Positions 1 through 8,590 are shown, counted from the first letter of the stretch. The stretch is DNA of 63,851 nt from B18-G4 sp032250805 (GCA_032250805.1 JAVVEM010000017.1:1-63851); one strand, 5' to 3'. The notes: generated by a model from the sequence alone, not told the origin. Made by a program: numbers and translations.

Positions 1-333
1 TGAAATTTAAAATGAAAAATGCACAATGCCAACTTTAATTTTTCGTGAAGTCGTGCAGTCGTGCGCTCGTGAAGTCGGAAAAAAACTTCCATGTTCCCTG
101 TTCAGTGTTCATCATTCCTTTCTCCCCATCCCCCCATCCCAGCTTCATGCACCATTTATCAAGCGTCATATGTCATATATCATTTGAATGAAATTTAAAA
201 TGAAAAATGCACAATGCCAACTTTAATTTTTCGTGAAGTCGTGCAGTCGTGCGCTCGTGAAGTCGGAAAAAACTTCCATGTTCCATGTTCAGTGTTCATC
301 ATTCCTTTCTCCCCATCTCCCCATCTCAGCTTC
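1..333. repeat. Direct duplication of a ~146-bp non-coding unit (period 188 bp)
   Basis: Bases 1-146 recur at 189-333 with one single-base indel and three substitutions. The unit is itself made of 7-8 base near-repeats (for example GTGAAGTC/GTGCAGTC/GTGCGCTC/GTGAAGTC, then TCCCCATC/CCCCCATC). The bases between the copies (147-188) contain two GTCATAT units. Nothing here looks coding: reading frames are short and cross the repeats. The first copy starts at the window edge, so the array may continue to the left. From 334 to 489 I see no gene, only an AT-rich stretch that may hold the clpS promoter. Confidence 0.9.
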
Positions 334-489
334 CAAGTATTGCGTTATGTACTTATTGAATAAAATTCTCAAAATGAAGATAGCTGTAATAAGAACATGC
401 CCTTCGGGACACCCATCTTCGAACCCGGTGTAAAAAACATTTTATTTTTTATCAAAAAATGTTTATTTTTAGCAAATAAAATTCCACTC

Positions 490-762
490 ATGACCAGGGA
501 AAAGCCGCAAGCATCAGACGAGTTGGATGAATTGTTGACAGAGAGCCGTTTGCTGGTACTGTTCAATGATGACCACAACACTTTTGATCATGTCATTGAT
601 TCGCTTATCGAGGTTTGTGAGCATGATGCTCATCAGGCGGAACAATGTGCACTCGTGGCGCATTTCAAGGGCAAATGTGGAGTAAAGAATGGCCCGTTCG
701 AAGAGTTGAAGATTTTACACGAGGAATTGGGCCGTAGAGATCTGACAGTGGAAATTCAATAG
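490..762 (+). CDS. clpS: ATP-dependent Clp protease adaptor ClpS
   Basis: ClpS delivers N-degron substrates to the ClpAP or ClpCP protease in the cytosol. The 90-residue product carries the family core: LFNDDHNTFDHV near residue 22, which contributes to the N-degron pocket, then the helix EQCALVAHFKGKC that aligns with the MxxVHxxG region, and a C-terminal strand ending DLTVEIQ. The reading frame is open further upstream to 397, but those 31 residues are low-complexity and outside the family. The ATG at 490 gives the normal ClpS length and lies about 18 bases after a weak TATTTTTA box. The probable partner ClpC is encoded at 22441-24984. Function is well supported by motifs; the start is inferred. 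Confidence 0.93.
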   Translation: MTREKPQASDELDELLTESRLLVLFNDDHNTFDHVIDSLIEVCEHDAHQAEQCALVAHFKGKCGVKNGPFEELKILHEELGRRDLTVEIQ

Positions 763-783
763 TATGAACCAAATAATACAAAA

Positions 784-1248
784 ATGTTCTGGCTTGTAGT
801 TGTAACATTGATCCTTATCGGGCTCGCCTTTTTGCTGCTCGAAATCCTTGTGATCCCGGGTACCGGCGTGGCAGGGATTATTGGCTTTATCCTCATTGGT
901 ATCGGTGTATGGCAGGCCTATTCATACTACAGCACCCAAACAGGGCATTGGGTACTTGCCGGAACGATCGTTGCCACCATAGGTGTATTGGCCCTTGCGT
1001 TAAGATCAAAAACCTGGCGCAGGATCATGCTCAAATCTGAGATCCTGAGCAGGGTGAATCTTGTCGACGAAGAGCACCTGAAAAAAGGCGATACCGGGAA
1101 AAGTGTTTCGAGGCTCGTACCCACAGGTAAAGCGATGTTCAACAATGAATATGTTGAAGTACGCACCATGGGCGAATTCCTTGATCCCGGTGTGGATATT
1201 GTGGTAGAAAAAATTGAAGACCATAAAATATATGTTAAACCTAAATAA
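784..1248 (+). CDS. NfeD family membrane protein, flotillin partner
   Basis: The 154-residue protein is a short NfeD: two or three hydrophobic segments within residues 1-75, including the LLLEILVIPGTGVAGIIG motif typical of NfeD, followed by a soluble C-terminal region (about 85-154) ending in VEKIEDHKIYVKP, consistent with the NfeD OB-fold. The family usually occurs beside flotillin/FloA genes and is thought to act with them in membrane microdomains; the biochemical role is not settled. Its TAA stop shares a base with the ATG of the next gene (TAATG), so translational coupling with floA is likely. Confidence 0.9.
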   Translation: MFWLVVVTLILIGLAFLLLEILVIPGTGVAGIIGFILIGIGVWQAYSYYSTQTGHWVLAGTIVATIGVLALALRSKTWRRIMLKSEILSRVNLVDEEHLKKGDTGKSVSRLVPTGKAMFNNEYVEVRTMGEFLDPGVDIVVEKIEDHKIYVKPK

Positions 1249-2267
1249 TGAATAATATGGAAAATGCAAATGTGTGGCTTATTGTGGCAATTGGTTTTGG
1301 GGCGCTTTTTGCCCTTTGGCTGATCTTTTATTTTATACCGGTAGGCTTGTGGTTTAAAGCCCTGGTTTCGGGGGTGCGTATTTCCCTGTTACAGCTCGTC
1401 TTTATGCGCTGGAGAAAAGTTCCTCCACCCATTATCGTCAATAACCTGATCGCTGCAACCAAGGCCGGCCTAAAGCTTAACCGTGATGCACTGGAAGCCC
1501 ATTACCTGGCCGGTGGACGCGTAAAACAGGTCGTCAATGCCCTGATCTCAGCCGATAAGGCAAATATAACCCTTGACTTTCAGGTTGCGACTGCCATTGA
1601 CCTTGCCGGACGTGATGTGCTTGAGGCCGTGCAGATGTCGGTAAACCCCAAAGTAATTGATACGCCTCCGGTAACCGCAGTTGCCAAAGATGGCATCCAG
1701 CTTATTGCAAAAGCACGTGTTACCGTGCGGGCCAATATCAAGCAACTTGTGGGTGGTGCCGGCGAAGAAACTGTGCTTGCCCGTGTTGGCGAAGGGGTAG
1801 TTTCATCGATTGGCTCTGCCGATTCACATAAAAAGGTGCTCGAAAATCCTGATTCAATCTCGCGCGTGGTTCTGGAAAAAGGCCTTGATTCGGGAACAGC
1901 ATTCGAAATCCTTTCAATCGATATTGCTGATATTGATATTGGTAAAAATATCGGTGCTGTTTTACAAATGGATCAGGCCAATGCTGATAAAAATATTGCC
2001 CAGGCTAAAGCAGAAGAACGCAGGGCCATGGCTGTTGCCCTGGAACAGGAGATGAAGGCTAAAGCACAGGAAGCCAGAGCAAATGTTATCCAGGCTGAAG
2101 CAGAAGTGCCAAAAGCCATCGCCGAAGCCTTCAGAAGTGGAAATCTTGGAATAATGGACTATTACAGGTATAAAAATATTATGGCCGATACCGATATGAG
2201 GCAATCTATTGCTGAAACACCTGAAGGTCCGTCAAAAACAGGTAAAGAAGATAGCGACAACGACTAA
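1248..2267 (+). CDS. floA: Flotillin-like protein FloA
   Basis: The 339-residue protein has an N-terminal membrane segment (about residues 8-30), a second hydrophobic stretch to about 50, an SPFH/band-7 type region and an Ala/Glu/Lys-rich coiled coil near 240-295 (VALEQEMKAKAQEARANV), the architecture of FloA/YqfA. FloA organises functional membrane microdomains. Length matches the family (about 330). It is coupled to the NfeD gene by a one-base overlap and followed by a strong terminator, so the two form a compact operon. Start at 1248 is fixed by the overlap; a second ATG four codons later is possible. Confidence 0.93.
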   Translation: MNNMENANVWLIVAIGFGALFALWLIFYFIPVGLWFKALVSGVRISLLQLVFMRWRKVPPPIIVNNLIAATKAGLKLNRDALEAHYLAGGRVKQVVNALISADKANITLDFQVATAIDLAGRDVLEAVQMSVNPKVIDTPPVTAVAKDGIQLIAKARVTVRANIKQLVGGAGEETVLARVGEGVVSSIGSADSHKKVLENPDSISRVVLEKGLDSGTAFEILSIDIADIDIGKNIGAVLQMDQANADKNIAQAKAEERRAMAVALEQEMKAKAQEARANVIQAEAEVPKAIAEAFRSGNLGIMDYYRYKNIMADTDMRQSIAETPEGPSKTGKEDSDND

Positions 2268-2297
2268 TCATCGCATCAGAATATTTATCTTTTAACT

Positions 2298-2335
2298 GTC
2301 CCTGCCTCTTCAAGTACAAGAGCAGGGACTTTTTT
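2298..2335 (+). terminator. Rho-independent terminator after floA
   Basis: GTCCCTG (2298-2304) and CTCTT (2306-2310) pair with AAGAG (2318-2322) and CAGGGAC (2323-2329) around a 7-base loop with one bulged C, followed by six T. It closes the nfeD-floA operon. Confidence 0.9.
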
Positions 2336-2348
2336 ACCATATATTTTT

Positions 2349-2356
2349 TATTTTTG
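2349..2356 (+). promoter_or_regulatory. Candidate -7 box for the Rel-family gene
   Basis: TATTTTTG fits the Bacteroidota TAnnTTTG element and lies 28 bases before the ATG at 2385, just downstream of the floA terminator. No clear TTG -33 element is seen at the normal distance. Confidence 0.5.
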
Positions 2357-2384
2357 CCGCCATTTACAGATAAATGACCATTGA

Positions 2385-4568
2385 ATGACACTGAATCAGA
2401 ATGAAATAATTCAGGTTGAAAATTTGTTCAACGACCTGCTCAACAGTTGTAGGGCATTTTGTGATGATGATGAAATTGCCGAAATAAGCAGGGCTTTTGA
2501 GCTGGCTTTTCGCATGCACGGAAAATCGAGGGCTGTGAGCGGCGAATTTAATATCTGCCATTCGATACGGATTGCAAAGGTAGCTGCTTCCGATCTGGGA
2601 CTGGGTACTAAATCTATCATTTCAGCGCTCCTTCATGATGTCGTGAATAAAACAGATATCACTCTGGAGCAGATACATGAGGAGTTTGGTGATACGGCAG
2701 CTAACCTTATTGAAGAATATACCAAGCTTTCTAATCTGAATACAAAGAGGATAGAGGTGAATTCCGTTAAGTTCCGTAACCTCTTCATGACGATCGTTGA
2801 CGATATCCGTGTGATCCTGCTAAAACTTGCACACCGAATACATGATATGCGAACGATTAACGACCTGCCCCCTGAAAAGCAAAACCTTTTTGTTTCCGAG
2901 ACTGAGCATATCTACCTTCCTATATCACACAGACTGGGATTATACCAGGTGAAGAAAGAGCTGGAAGAGCGTCTGATGCAATACACGCAACCGGATCTGT
3001 ACAACACCATTGCCAAAAAGATCACGCAAACAGAGATGAAGCGAAAACTCTTCATCAGCGAATTTATTGAGCCTGTAAGGCGGGAACTGCTGGCCCACGG
3101 AATTGATTGTGATATTAAAGGAAGGCCCAAATCGATTCATTCCATCAGCGAAAAGATGACACGGCAGGACGTAAGCTTTGAGGAGGTTTATGACCTTTTT
3201 GCGGTGAGGATCATCACCGACAGCCCTCCTGAACAGGAAAAAACCGATTGCTGGAAGATATACTCCCTGGTAACAAACATATATCCACCGAATCCTAAAC
3301 GCTTGCGCGACTGGATCAGTACCCCAAAAGCATCAGGCTATGAATCGCTTCATACCACGGTACAGGGGCCAAATAAAAAATGGGTGGAAGTACAGATCAG
3401 GTCGAAACGCATGGATGAGATCGCTGAAAAAGGGCAGGCGGCACACTGGCGCTATAAAGGCTTCGATAAAGGAGAAGATGCCCAGTCGTGGCTCGAGCAG
3501 GTGAGAGATATCATGGAAAACCCCGATCAGATCAAGTTCGACAAGCCCCACGAGCCGCGGAAGAAAAATAAATATGAGAAGATATTCGTATTTACTCCTG
3601 ATGGCGACCTGAAAGAGTTGAAAGCAGGATCAACGGTGCTGGATTTTGCATACGAGATCCATACACGTGTTGGGGATCAGTGCAATGGTGCCAGGGTGAA
3701 CAACAAAATCGTACCCATCCGGTACGAGTTAAAAAATGGCGATAAGGTAGAAATCATCACCGCAAAGAACCAGACCCCCAAGCTCGACTGGCTCAACTTT
3801 GTAAAATCAACCAAGGCAAAGAATAAAATCAAAAGAGCCCTTAAGGAACAGCGCTTTCATGAGGCTCAGGAAGGAAATGAGACCCTCCGGCGTAAGATGA
3901 AAAACTGGAAGATCCCGTTCAGTGACGAAGCGATCGACAAGCTGGTTAAGCATTATAAATATAATTCTGCCATCGACCTATACAGCATGATCGCCTTTGA
4001 AAAAGCCGACATGAATGAGATCAGGCAGCTTTTACAGGATAAGGATACAACAGAACCCTCCAGAGAACTGCCCGAAAGTCAACCCCAGGCAGGAGTGAAA
4101 GAACAGGCCGAAGATAACTTTCTGTTGATCGACGATAATCTCGACCATGTTGATTATAAACTGGCCAAATGCTGTAATCCCATTGCCGGTGATGATGTTT
4201 ATGGCTTTGTAACCATAGGGAATGGGATCAGCATTCATAGAAAATCCTGCCCCAATGCAAAGCGCATGCTTGAGAAATACGGTTACAGGCATATCAATGT
4301 AAAATGGAAACCAGGTAAAAATGGCGCTGCATTTGCTGCTACAATACGTATTACCGGTGAAGATAAAGTAGGGATGCTAGGTGAGATCACGGCTGTTATT
4401 TCAGACGATCTGCGTGTAAATATGCATTCCATAAAAGTGGATGCACGGAAAAATATTTTTACCGGTTATATCAGGCTCAGCGTAAAGGATAACAAGCATC
4501 TCGATGAGTTGTTACACAAACTGTTGAAAGTAAAAGGTGTAACCAAAGCAGCAAGATTTGACAAATAG
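2385..4568 (+). CDS. RelA/SpoT family (p)ppGpp synthetase with degenerate hydrolase domain
   Basis: The 727-residue protein has the long Rel layout: N-terminal HD domain (about 25-200), synthetase domain (about 230-385, with RLRDWISTPKASGYESLHT and the EVQIRS...AEKGQAAHWRYK block intact), TGS domain (about 400-460), and a C-terminal zinc-finger-like/ACT region (CCNPIAGDDVYGFVT; ACT about 650-727). Known hydrolase residues are altered: the HDxxED motif reads HDVVNK (residues 84-89) and the usual LADRLHNMRT reads LAHRIHDMRT (147-156), so the Mn-binding Asp and the following Asn are lost. I infer a synthetase that cannot hydrolyse (p)ppGpp, that is, a RelA-like role, with a second bifunctional Rel/SpoT expected elsewhere. 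Single-gene unit. Confidence 0.93.
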   Translation: MTLNQNEIIQVENLFNDLLNSCRAFCDDDEIAEISRAFELAFRMHGKSRAVSGEFNICHSIRIAKVAASDLGLGTKSIISALLHDVVNKTDITLEQIHEEFGDTAANLIEEYTKLSNLNTKRIEVNSVKFRNLFMTIVDDIRVILLKLAHRIHDMRTINDLPPEKQNLFVSETEHIYLPISHRLGLYQVKKELEERLMQYTQPDLYNTIAKKITQTEMKRKLFISEFIEPVRRELLAHGIDCDIKGRPKSIHSISEKMTRQDVSFEEVYDLFAVRIITDSPPEQEKTDCWKIYSLVTNIYPPNPKRLRDWISTPKASGYESLHTTVQGPNKKWVEVQIRSKRMDEIAEKGQAAHWRYKGFDKGEDAQSWLEQVRDIMENPDQIKFDKPHEPRKKNKYEKIFVFTPDGDLKELKAGSTVLDFAYEIHTRVGDQCNGARVNNKIVPIRYELKNGDKVEIITAKNQTPKLDWLNFVKSTKAKNKIKRALKEQRFHEAQEGNETLRRKMKNWKIPFSDEAIDKLVKHYKYNSAIDLYSMIAFEKADMNEIRQLLQDKDTTEPSRELPESQPQAGVKEQAEDNFLLIDDNLDHVDYKLAKCCNPIAGDDVYGFVTIGNGISIHRKSCPNAKRMLEKYGYRHINVKWKPGKNGAAFAATIRITGEDKVGMLGEITAVISDDLRVNMHSIKVDARKNIFTGYIRLSVKDNKHLDELLHKLLKVKGVTKAARFDK

Positions 4569-4608
4569 TTATGGACAAATGAACTTTTTATTATTATCTT
4601 TGTTATTG

Positions 4609-4789
4609 GATTACTGATAGCGGGCACCAATAATGTTAAATTAATGTTAAAGAAATAACTTTATGCTCAGTAATTTGTTTATTTGTTAAAGAATCAAACA
4701 ACGATCATAGGAAGAGACTGGCTATTACCTCTTTCCTTTCTTTAATTCTCTATTGGTTTTTATTCGTGATCAAGGTAATAGCCTTTTTA
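4609..4789 (+). ncRNA. Candidate structured small RNA or 5' leader, family not recognised
   Basis: A TATCTTTG box (4595-4602) would start transcription at about 4609. From there ATTACTGA (4610-4617) pairs perfectly with TCAGTAAT (4667-4674). Next come two competing hairpins: GGAAGAG (4710-4716) with CTCTTTCC (4729-4736), and GGCTATTACC (4720-4729) with GGTAATAGCC (4774-4783), the latter followed by five T as a terminator. No reading frame is plausible. It could be a free-standing sRNA or an attenuating leader for the lipoprotein gene at 4946. No good -33 box is seen, and I could not match an Rfam family by eye. Confidence 0.5.
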
Positions 4790-4794
4790 AAAAG

Positions 4795-4820
4795 ACGGCG
4801 GCTTCGGTCGCCGTTTTTTT
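4795..4820 (+). terminator. Strong intrinsic terminator
   Basis: ACGGCG (4795-4800), loop GCTTCGGT, CGCCGT (4809-4814), running into a T tract to 4820. The A-run in front of the stem (4789-4793) extends the pairing and allows termination on the other strand. It stands only six bases after a preceding T-tailed hairpin, giving two terminators in tandem. Confidence 0.88.
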
Positions 4821-4945
4821 TATCTTTGTTCGTGTGCATAATTTATGAACCACCCGGCATGATCAAAAAGCGATTACAGAATATCTTCCTGCTATCCCAC
4901 ACTTATTCTTCCATCGTCCCTGCCCGGGGAGACACGAAGAAATTT

Positions 4946-6571
4946 ATGCGGTCAGGCATGCTTTTAAGCCTGATCATGATCATTGGAATGTCATCATGCC
5001 GGCAGGGAAGCAGTGATAACGAACTCAAAATATTTCGCTATAACGAAGCAGCAGGCATATCCAGCCTCGATCCGGCCTTTGCCCGCGACCTGGCGAATAT
5101 CTGGGCATGCAATCAGCTTTTCGACGGGCTGGTGAGCCTTGATGAACAGCTTGATGTTCAGCCTTCAGTAGCTGAAGATTGGAAGATATCCCCGGATGGT
5201 AAAATATATACATTTTACCTAAGAAAAGATGTGTTTTTTCACGACCATATGGTGTTTGAAGAAGGGAAGGGACGACGCGTTGATGCTTATGATTTTGAAT
5301 TTTCCTTCAGGCGGATCCTTAATCCAAAACTTGCTTCACCAGGTTTCTGGGTTTTTAACAATGTGGCGGATGATGGGTTTAAAGCATTAAACGACACCGT
5401 TTTTCAGATCACATTAAAACATGCTTTCACCCCATTTCTGGGATTGCTTACCATGCAATACTGCAATGTAGTGCCAAAAGAGGCGGTAAACACCTATGGG
5501 AGGGATTTCCGGAAAAACCCGGTTGGCTGCGGTCCGTTTCAGTTTCAATACTGGAAAGAAGGCGTAAAACTCGTCTTCAGAAAAAACCCTGAATACTTCC
5601 TGTCCGACGAAAACGGCATGTCTTTACCTTATCTTGATGCTGTTGCCATTACCTTTCTTATCGATAAACAGTCGGCTTTTTTACAGTTTATGCAGGGAAA
5701 GCTTGATTTTATGTCGGGTATTGATGCCAGCTACAAAGACGAACTGCTTACACGCGAAGGCGGGTTAAACCCGGCATATGCTGACAGGATCAACCTGATC
5801 AGCGAACCTTATCTCAACACCGAATACCTGGGTATTATGATCGACACTACTGCAGGAATATCAGGCAGTAATCCCTTAACAAACAGATTGGTGAGGCAGG
5901 CCATCAGTTATGGATTCGACCGTAAAAAGATGATGAGGTACCTTCGCAACAATATCGGCATCCCAGGAAATGCAGGGATCATACCTGCCGGCATGCCGGG
6001 CCATGGTGGAGATCGTAGCTATGGCTATCATTACAATCCCGAAATGGCTGCTGAACTCTTGTCAAAAGCAGGTTATCCGGGTGGTGCCGGAATACCGCCG
6101 ATCACCCTGACCACCTCTGCAGAATATCTCGACCTGGTTAAATATATTCAGCATGAATTGATGCAGACTGGCTTTGAGATGGACATCACTGTGAGCCCAC
6201 CAGCAGCCATCAAGGAATTGAAAGCACAGGCAAAACTGCCTTTTTTCAGGGCTTCCTGGATTGCCGATTATCCTGATGCGGAAAATTACCTGTCGCTGTT
6301 CTATAGCGGGAATTTTTGTCCGGAAGGACCTAACTATACACGTTTTTCAAATCCTGCATTTGATGCGTTATATGAACGGTCATTACAGATCGTCGACCAT
6401 AAACAACGTTACAGGCTTTACCAGTCGATGGATAGCATCATTATGCAGGAAGCTCCCGTGATCATCCTTTTTTATGATGAAGTGCTGCGATTTACCGGAA
6501 AAAATATTGCAGGACTGGGAAGCAATCCCGTAAACCAACTCGACCTGACAAAGGTGATTAAGAACAATTAA
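4946..6571 (+). CDS. Oligopeptide/nickel-type ABC substrate-binding lipoprotein (SBP family 5)
   Basis: With the ATG at 4946 the 541-residue product begins MRSGMLLSLIMIIGMSSC, a short lipoprotein signal with the lipidated Cys at residue 18. The mature part matches SBP_bac_5 proteins such as OppA and DppA: DPAFARDLANIWACNQLFDGL, a 'W(K)ISPDGKIYTFYLRKDVFFHD' region, KNPVGCGPFQF and FRASWIADYPDAENYLSLFY. It should bind a peptide or similar ligand at the outer face of the inner membrane; specificity cannot be read. No permease or ATPase genes are adjacent, so it is an orphan receptor here. The frame is open back to 4766 and an ATG at 4859 follows a TATCTTTG box (4821-4828), so a longer N-terminus cannot be excluded. 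Confidence 0.9.
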   Translation: MRSGMLLSLIMIIGMSSCRQGSSDNELKIFRYNEAAGISSLDPAFARDLANIWACNQLFDGLVSLDEQLDVQPSVAEDWKISPDGKIYTFYLRKDVFFHDHMVFEEGKGRRVDAYDFEFSFRRILNPKLASPGFWVFNNVADDGFKALNDTVFQITLKHAFTPFLGLLTMQYCNVVPKEAVNTYGRDFRKNPVGCGPFQFQYWKEGVKLVFRKNPEYFLSDENGMSLPYLDAVAITFLIDKQSAFLQFMQGKLDFMSGIDASYKDELLTREGGLNPAYADRINLISEPYLNTEYLGIMIDTTAGISGSNPLTNRLVRQAISYGFDRKKMMRYLRNNIGIPGNAGIIPAGMPGHGGDRSYGYHYNPEMAAELLSKAGYPGGAGIPPITLTTSAEYLDLVKYIQHELMQTGFEMDITVSPPAAIKELKAQAKLPFFRASWIADYPDAENYLSLFYSGNFCPEGPNYTRFSNPAFDALYERSLQIVDHKQRYRLYQSMDSIIMQEAPVIILFYDEVLRFTGKNIAGLGSNPVNQLDLTKVIKNN

Positions 6572-6583
6572 CGATAAATAGGC

Positions 6584-7108
6584 ATGAGTTTTAAAAAAAT
6601 CAAAGCAACTGAAATACCCGCTAACGCGATACAGCTGATCGGTTACGACTGGATGCTGATCACAGCAGGTACCAAAGAACATTTTAACACCATGACAGCG
6701 GCATGGGGTGGCCTGGGATTTCTATGGAAAAAACCCATGGCAGTGATCTTCATCCGGCCTCAGCGATATACATACGAGTTTGCCGAAAAGTACGACAGCT
6801 TTAGCCTGTGCTTTTTTAATGAGGAATATCGCGATGTACTCCAACTTTGCGGAACCAGGTCGGGCCGCGACATGGATAAGGTTAAAGCCAGCGGGCTGAC
6901 AGCCAGGCAATCGCAGGAAGGAAATATTTATTTTGAAGAAGCATCGCTCGTGATCGAGTGCAGGAAAGTATATCGTGATGATATCAAACCGGGAAATTTT
7001 CTTGATCCGGGCATACAGAAAAATTATCCAAAGTTTGACTATCACCGCATGTACATAGGTTTTATTACAAATTGCATGATCAAAAACCCTGAATCAAAAG
7101 GGAAATAA
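6584..7108 (+). CDS. Flavin reductase-like FMN-binding family protein
   Basis: The 174-residue protein fits the flavin-reductase-like split-barrel family, which binds FMN and often supplies reduced flavin or acts on small redox substrates. Visible family features are NTMTAAWGGLGFLWKKP (the xNxMxAsW region near residue 35), VIFIRPQRYTYEF, FSLCFFNEEYRDVLQLCGT and the later GNFLDP segment. It is 12 bases after the upstream lipoprotein gene in the same direction and may share its transcript. The real substrate is unknown. Confidence is high for family and low for role. Confidence 0.85.
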   Translation: MSFKKIKATEIPANAIQLIGYDWMLITAGTKEHFNTMTAAWGGLGFLWKKPMAVIFIRPQRYTYEFAEKYDSFSLCFFNEEYRDVLQLCGTRSGRDMDKVKASGLTARQSQEGNIYFEEASLVIECRKVYRDDIKPGNFLDPGIQKNYPKFDYHRMYIGFITNCMIKNPESKGK

Positions 7109-7147
7109 TTATCTTTACAATCCTCAATTTTCAGCATTGTTAAAGTC

Positions 7148-7705
7148 GTGAGTGTGCTAACAGAAATAAGAAGAAAAGCCGGAACCTTTGTGCTCAGGCG
7201 CGAATCGGCCAGGGTGCTGAGAGACAAACGTATCTGTAATCTCAGCAAGGCCTCGGATGTGGGCGTTTTGTACTATCTTCATGATGAAGCAACTTACAGT
7301 CTGGTGAGCGCATTCGTGAAACAACTGCAGGAGGAGGGCAAGCATGTTAAAGCACTGGGGTATGTTGAAAGCAAAAGCCTTACTGGCAGGTTTTTACCAC
7401 GGCTTTCTTACGATTTTCTTTACCCCTCGGGATTGAGCTGGAGTTTTAAACCTGTTTCGGCCCATGCCAGGGACTTTATTGAAACAAAATTTGATATTCT
7501 TATCGATCTGAGCATGAAGGATCATCTTCCACTCATGTTTTTAAGTGGATTAAGCATGGCAACATTTAAAGTCGGCCTCGACAGCGGACCAAGGTCGGAT
7601 TTTCTCGACCTGATGATAAAATTGCCCGAAAACGGAAAACTCGACGATCTGATCAAACATATCCATCACTATTTGTCGGAAATAAATAAGGAAAATGAAA
7701 ACTAA
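7148..7705 (+). CDS. Uncharacterised Bacteroidota protein (DUF6913-like) upstream of dapA
   Basis: The 185-residue soluble protein contains the block VLYYLHDEATYSLVSAFVKQL (about 37-57) and FDILIDLSMKDHLPLMFLSGLS (about 115-136). It resembles the conserved Bacteroidota proteins catalogued as DUF6913, which commonly sit before dapA; I have no function for it. The start is GTG at 7148 because no ATG precedes the conserved region. Its 3' end overlaps dapA by 11 bases in another frame, so the two are probably translated from one message. Confidence 0.75.
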   Translation: MSVLTEIRRKAGTFVLRRESARVLRDKRICNLSKASDVGVLYYLHDEATYSLVSAFVKQLQEEGKHVKALGYVESKSLTGRFLPRLSYDFLYPSGLSWSFKPVSAHARDFIETKFDILIDLSMKDHLPLMFLSGLSMATFKVGLDSGPRSDFLDLMIKLPENGKLDDLIKHIHHYLSEINKENEN

Positions 7706-8579
7706 GCAATTTACAGGCACAGGTGTTGCACTGGTTACACCTTTTCATAATTATGGAACAATTGATTTTACTTCACTTGGAAGACTTGTTGATCATGTGA
7801 TAGAAGGAGGTGTTGATTTTCTGGTTGCCCTGGGTACCACCAGCGAAGCCCCCGTTCTATCGGCAGATGAAAAAAATGCAATCCTGGAATATATTGTCGA
7901 TCAGGCAGATAAGAGGGTGCCTGTGGTGGTTGGTATGGGGGGAAACAATACACAGTTGATCGCAGATACCATGAAATCGTTGGATGGCACTGGTATCGAT
8001 GCCATATTATCGGTTACGCCCTATTATAACAAACCAAACCAAAAAGGTTTGTATTACCATTTTAAATCAATAGCCGCCGCAAGCCCGGTTCCGGTGATTT
8101 TGTACAATGTGCCTGGCCGGACAGGATCAAATATGAGTGCTGAAACCACTCTCAGGCTTGCACATGATTTTAGCAATATCACAGCCATTAAGGAGGCTTC
8201 AGGAAATATGAGCCAGATCATGGAAATCATCAGGAACAAACCCGAACACTTTACTGTTTTGTCGGGCGACGATGTATTGACACTTCCCATGATGGCCATG
8301 GGTGCCGAAGGAGTGATCTCTGTAGTTGCAAATGCTTATCCCGGCAAATTTTCAACTATGGTAAGACTGGCAATGGAAGGGAATATTACATCAGCAAGAG
8401 AAAAGCACTATGACTTGCTGCAAATGATGGAAGCAATGTTTGAGGATGGGAATCCGGCAGGAGTGAAAGCGGTGCTGAGCCTTCTGGAAATTGCCGGTAA
8501 CAACCTGCGCCTGCCCCTGGTTAAAGTAAATAAAGCCACCTTTAATAAACTGCAAATGCTCGTCGAAGAATTGAATTAA
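7695..8579 (+). CDS. dapA: 4-hydroxy-tetrahydrodipicolinate synthase
   Basis: DapA condenses pyruvate with aspartate semialdehyde in the lysine/diaminopimelate pathway. The 294-residue protein is full length. It shows GTGVALVTPF at the N-terminus, the substrate-binding GTTSEAPVL loop (about 48-56), YYNKPNQKGLYYHF, the catalytic-triad region YNVPGRTGSN, and the Schiff-base lysine in ITAIKEASGN (about 160-170). Its start lies within the preceding gene. The product feeds peptidoglycan precursor synthesis. No attenuator is visible. Confidence 0.97.
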   Translation: MKTKQFTGTGVALVTPFHNYGTIDFTSLGRLVDHVIEGGVDFLVALGTTSEAPVLSADEKNAILEYIVDQADKRVPVVVGMGGNNTQLIADTMKSLDGTGIDAILSVTPYYNKPNQKGLYYHFKSIAAASPVPVILYNVPGRTGSNMSAETTLRLAHDFSNITAIKEASGNMSQIMEIIRNKPEHFTVLSGDDVLTLPMMAMGAEGVISVVANAYPGKFSTMVRLAMEGNITSAREKHYDLLQMMEAMFEDGNPAGVKAVLSLLEIAGNNLRLPLVKVNKATFNKLQMLVEELN

Positions 8580-8590
8580 TCCATTGTAAA

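Noticed and set aside
233..433. A 66-residue forward reading frame within the left-end repeats
   Set aside because: It is made of the microrepeat DNA, has no promoter, no recognisable protein pattern, and overlaps the clpS leader.
4609..4789. tRNA, tmRNA or signal-recognition RNA
   Set aside because: No cloverleaf, CCA end, tag-peptide frame or SRP tetraloop pattern is visible; the hairpins point to an attenuator or sRNA.
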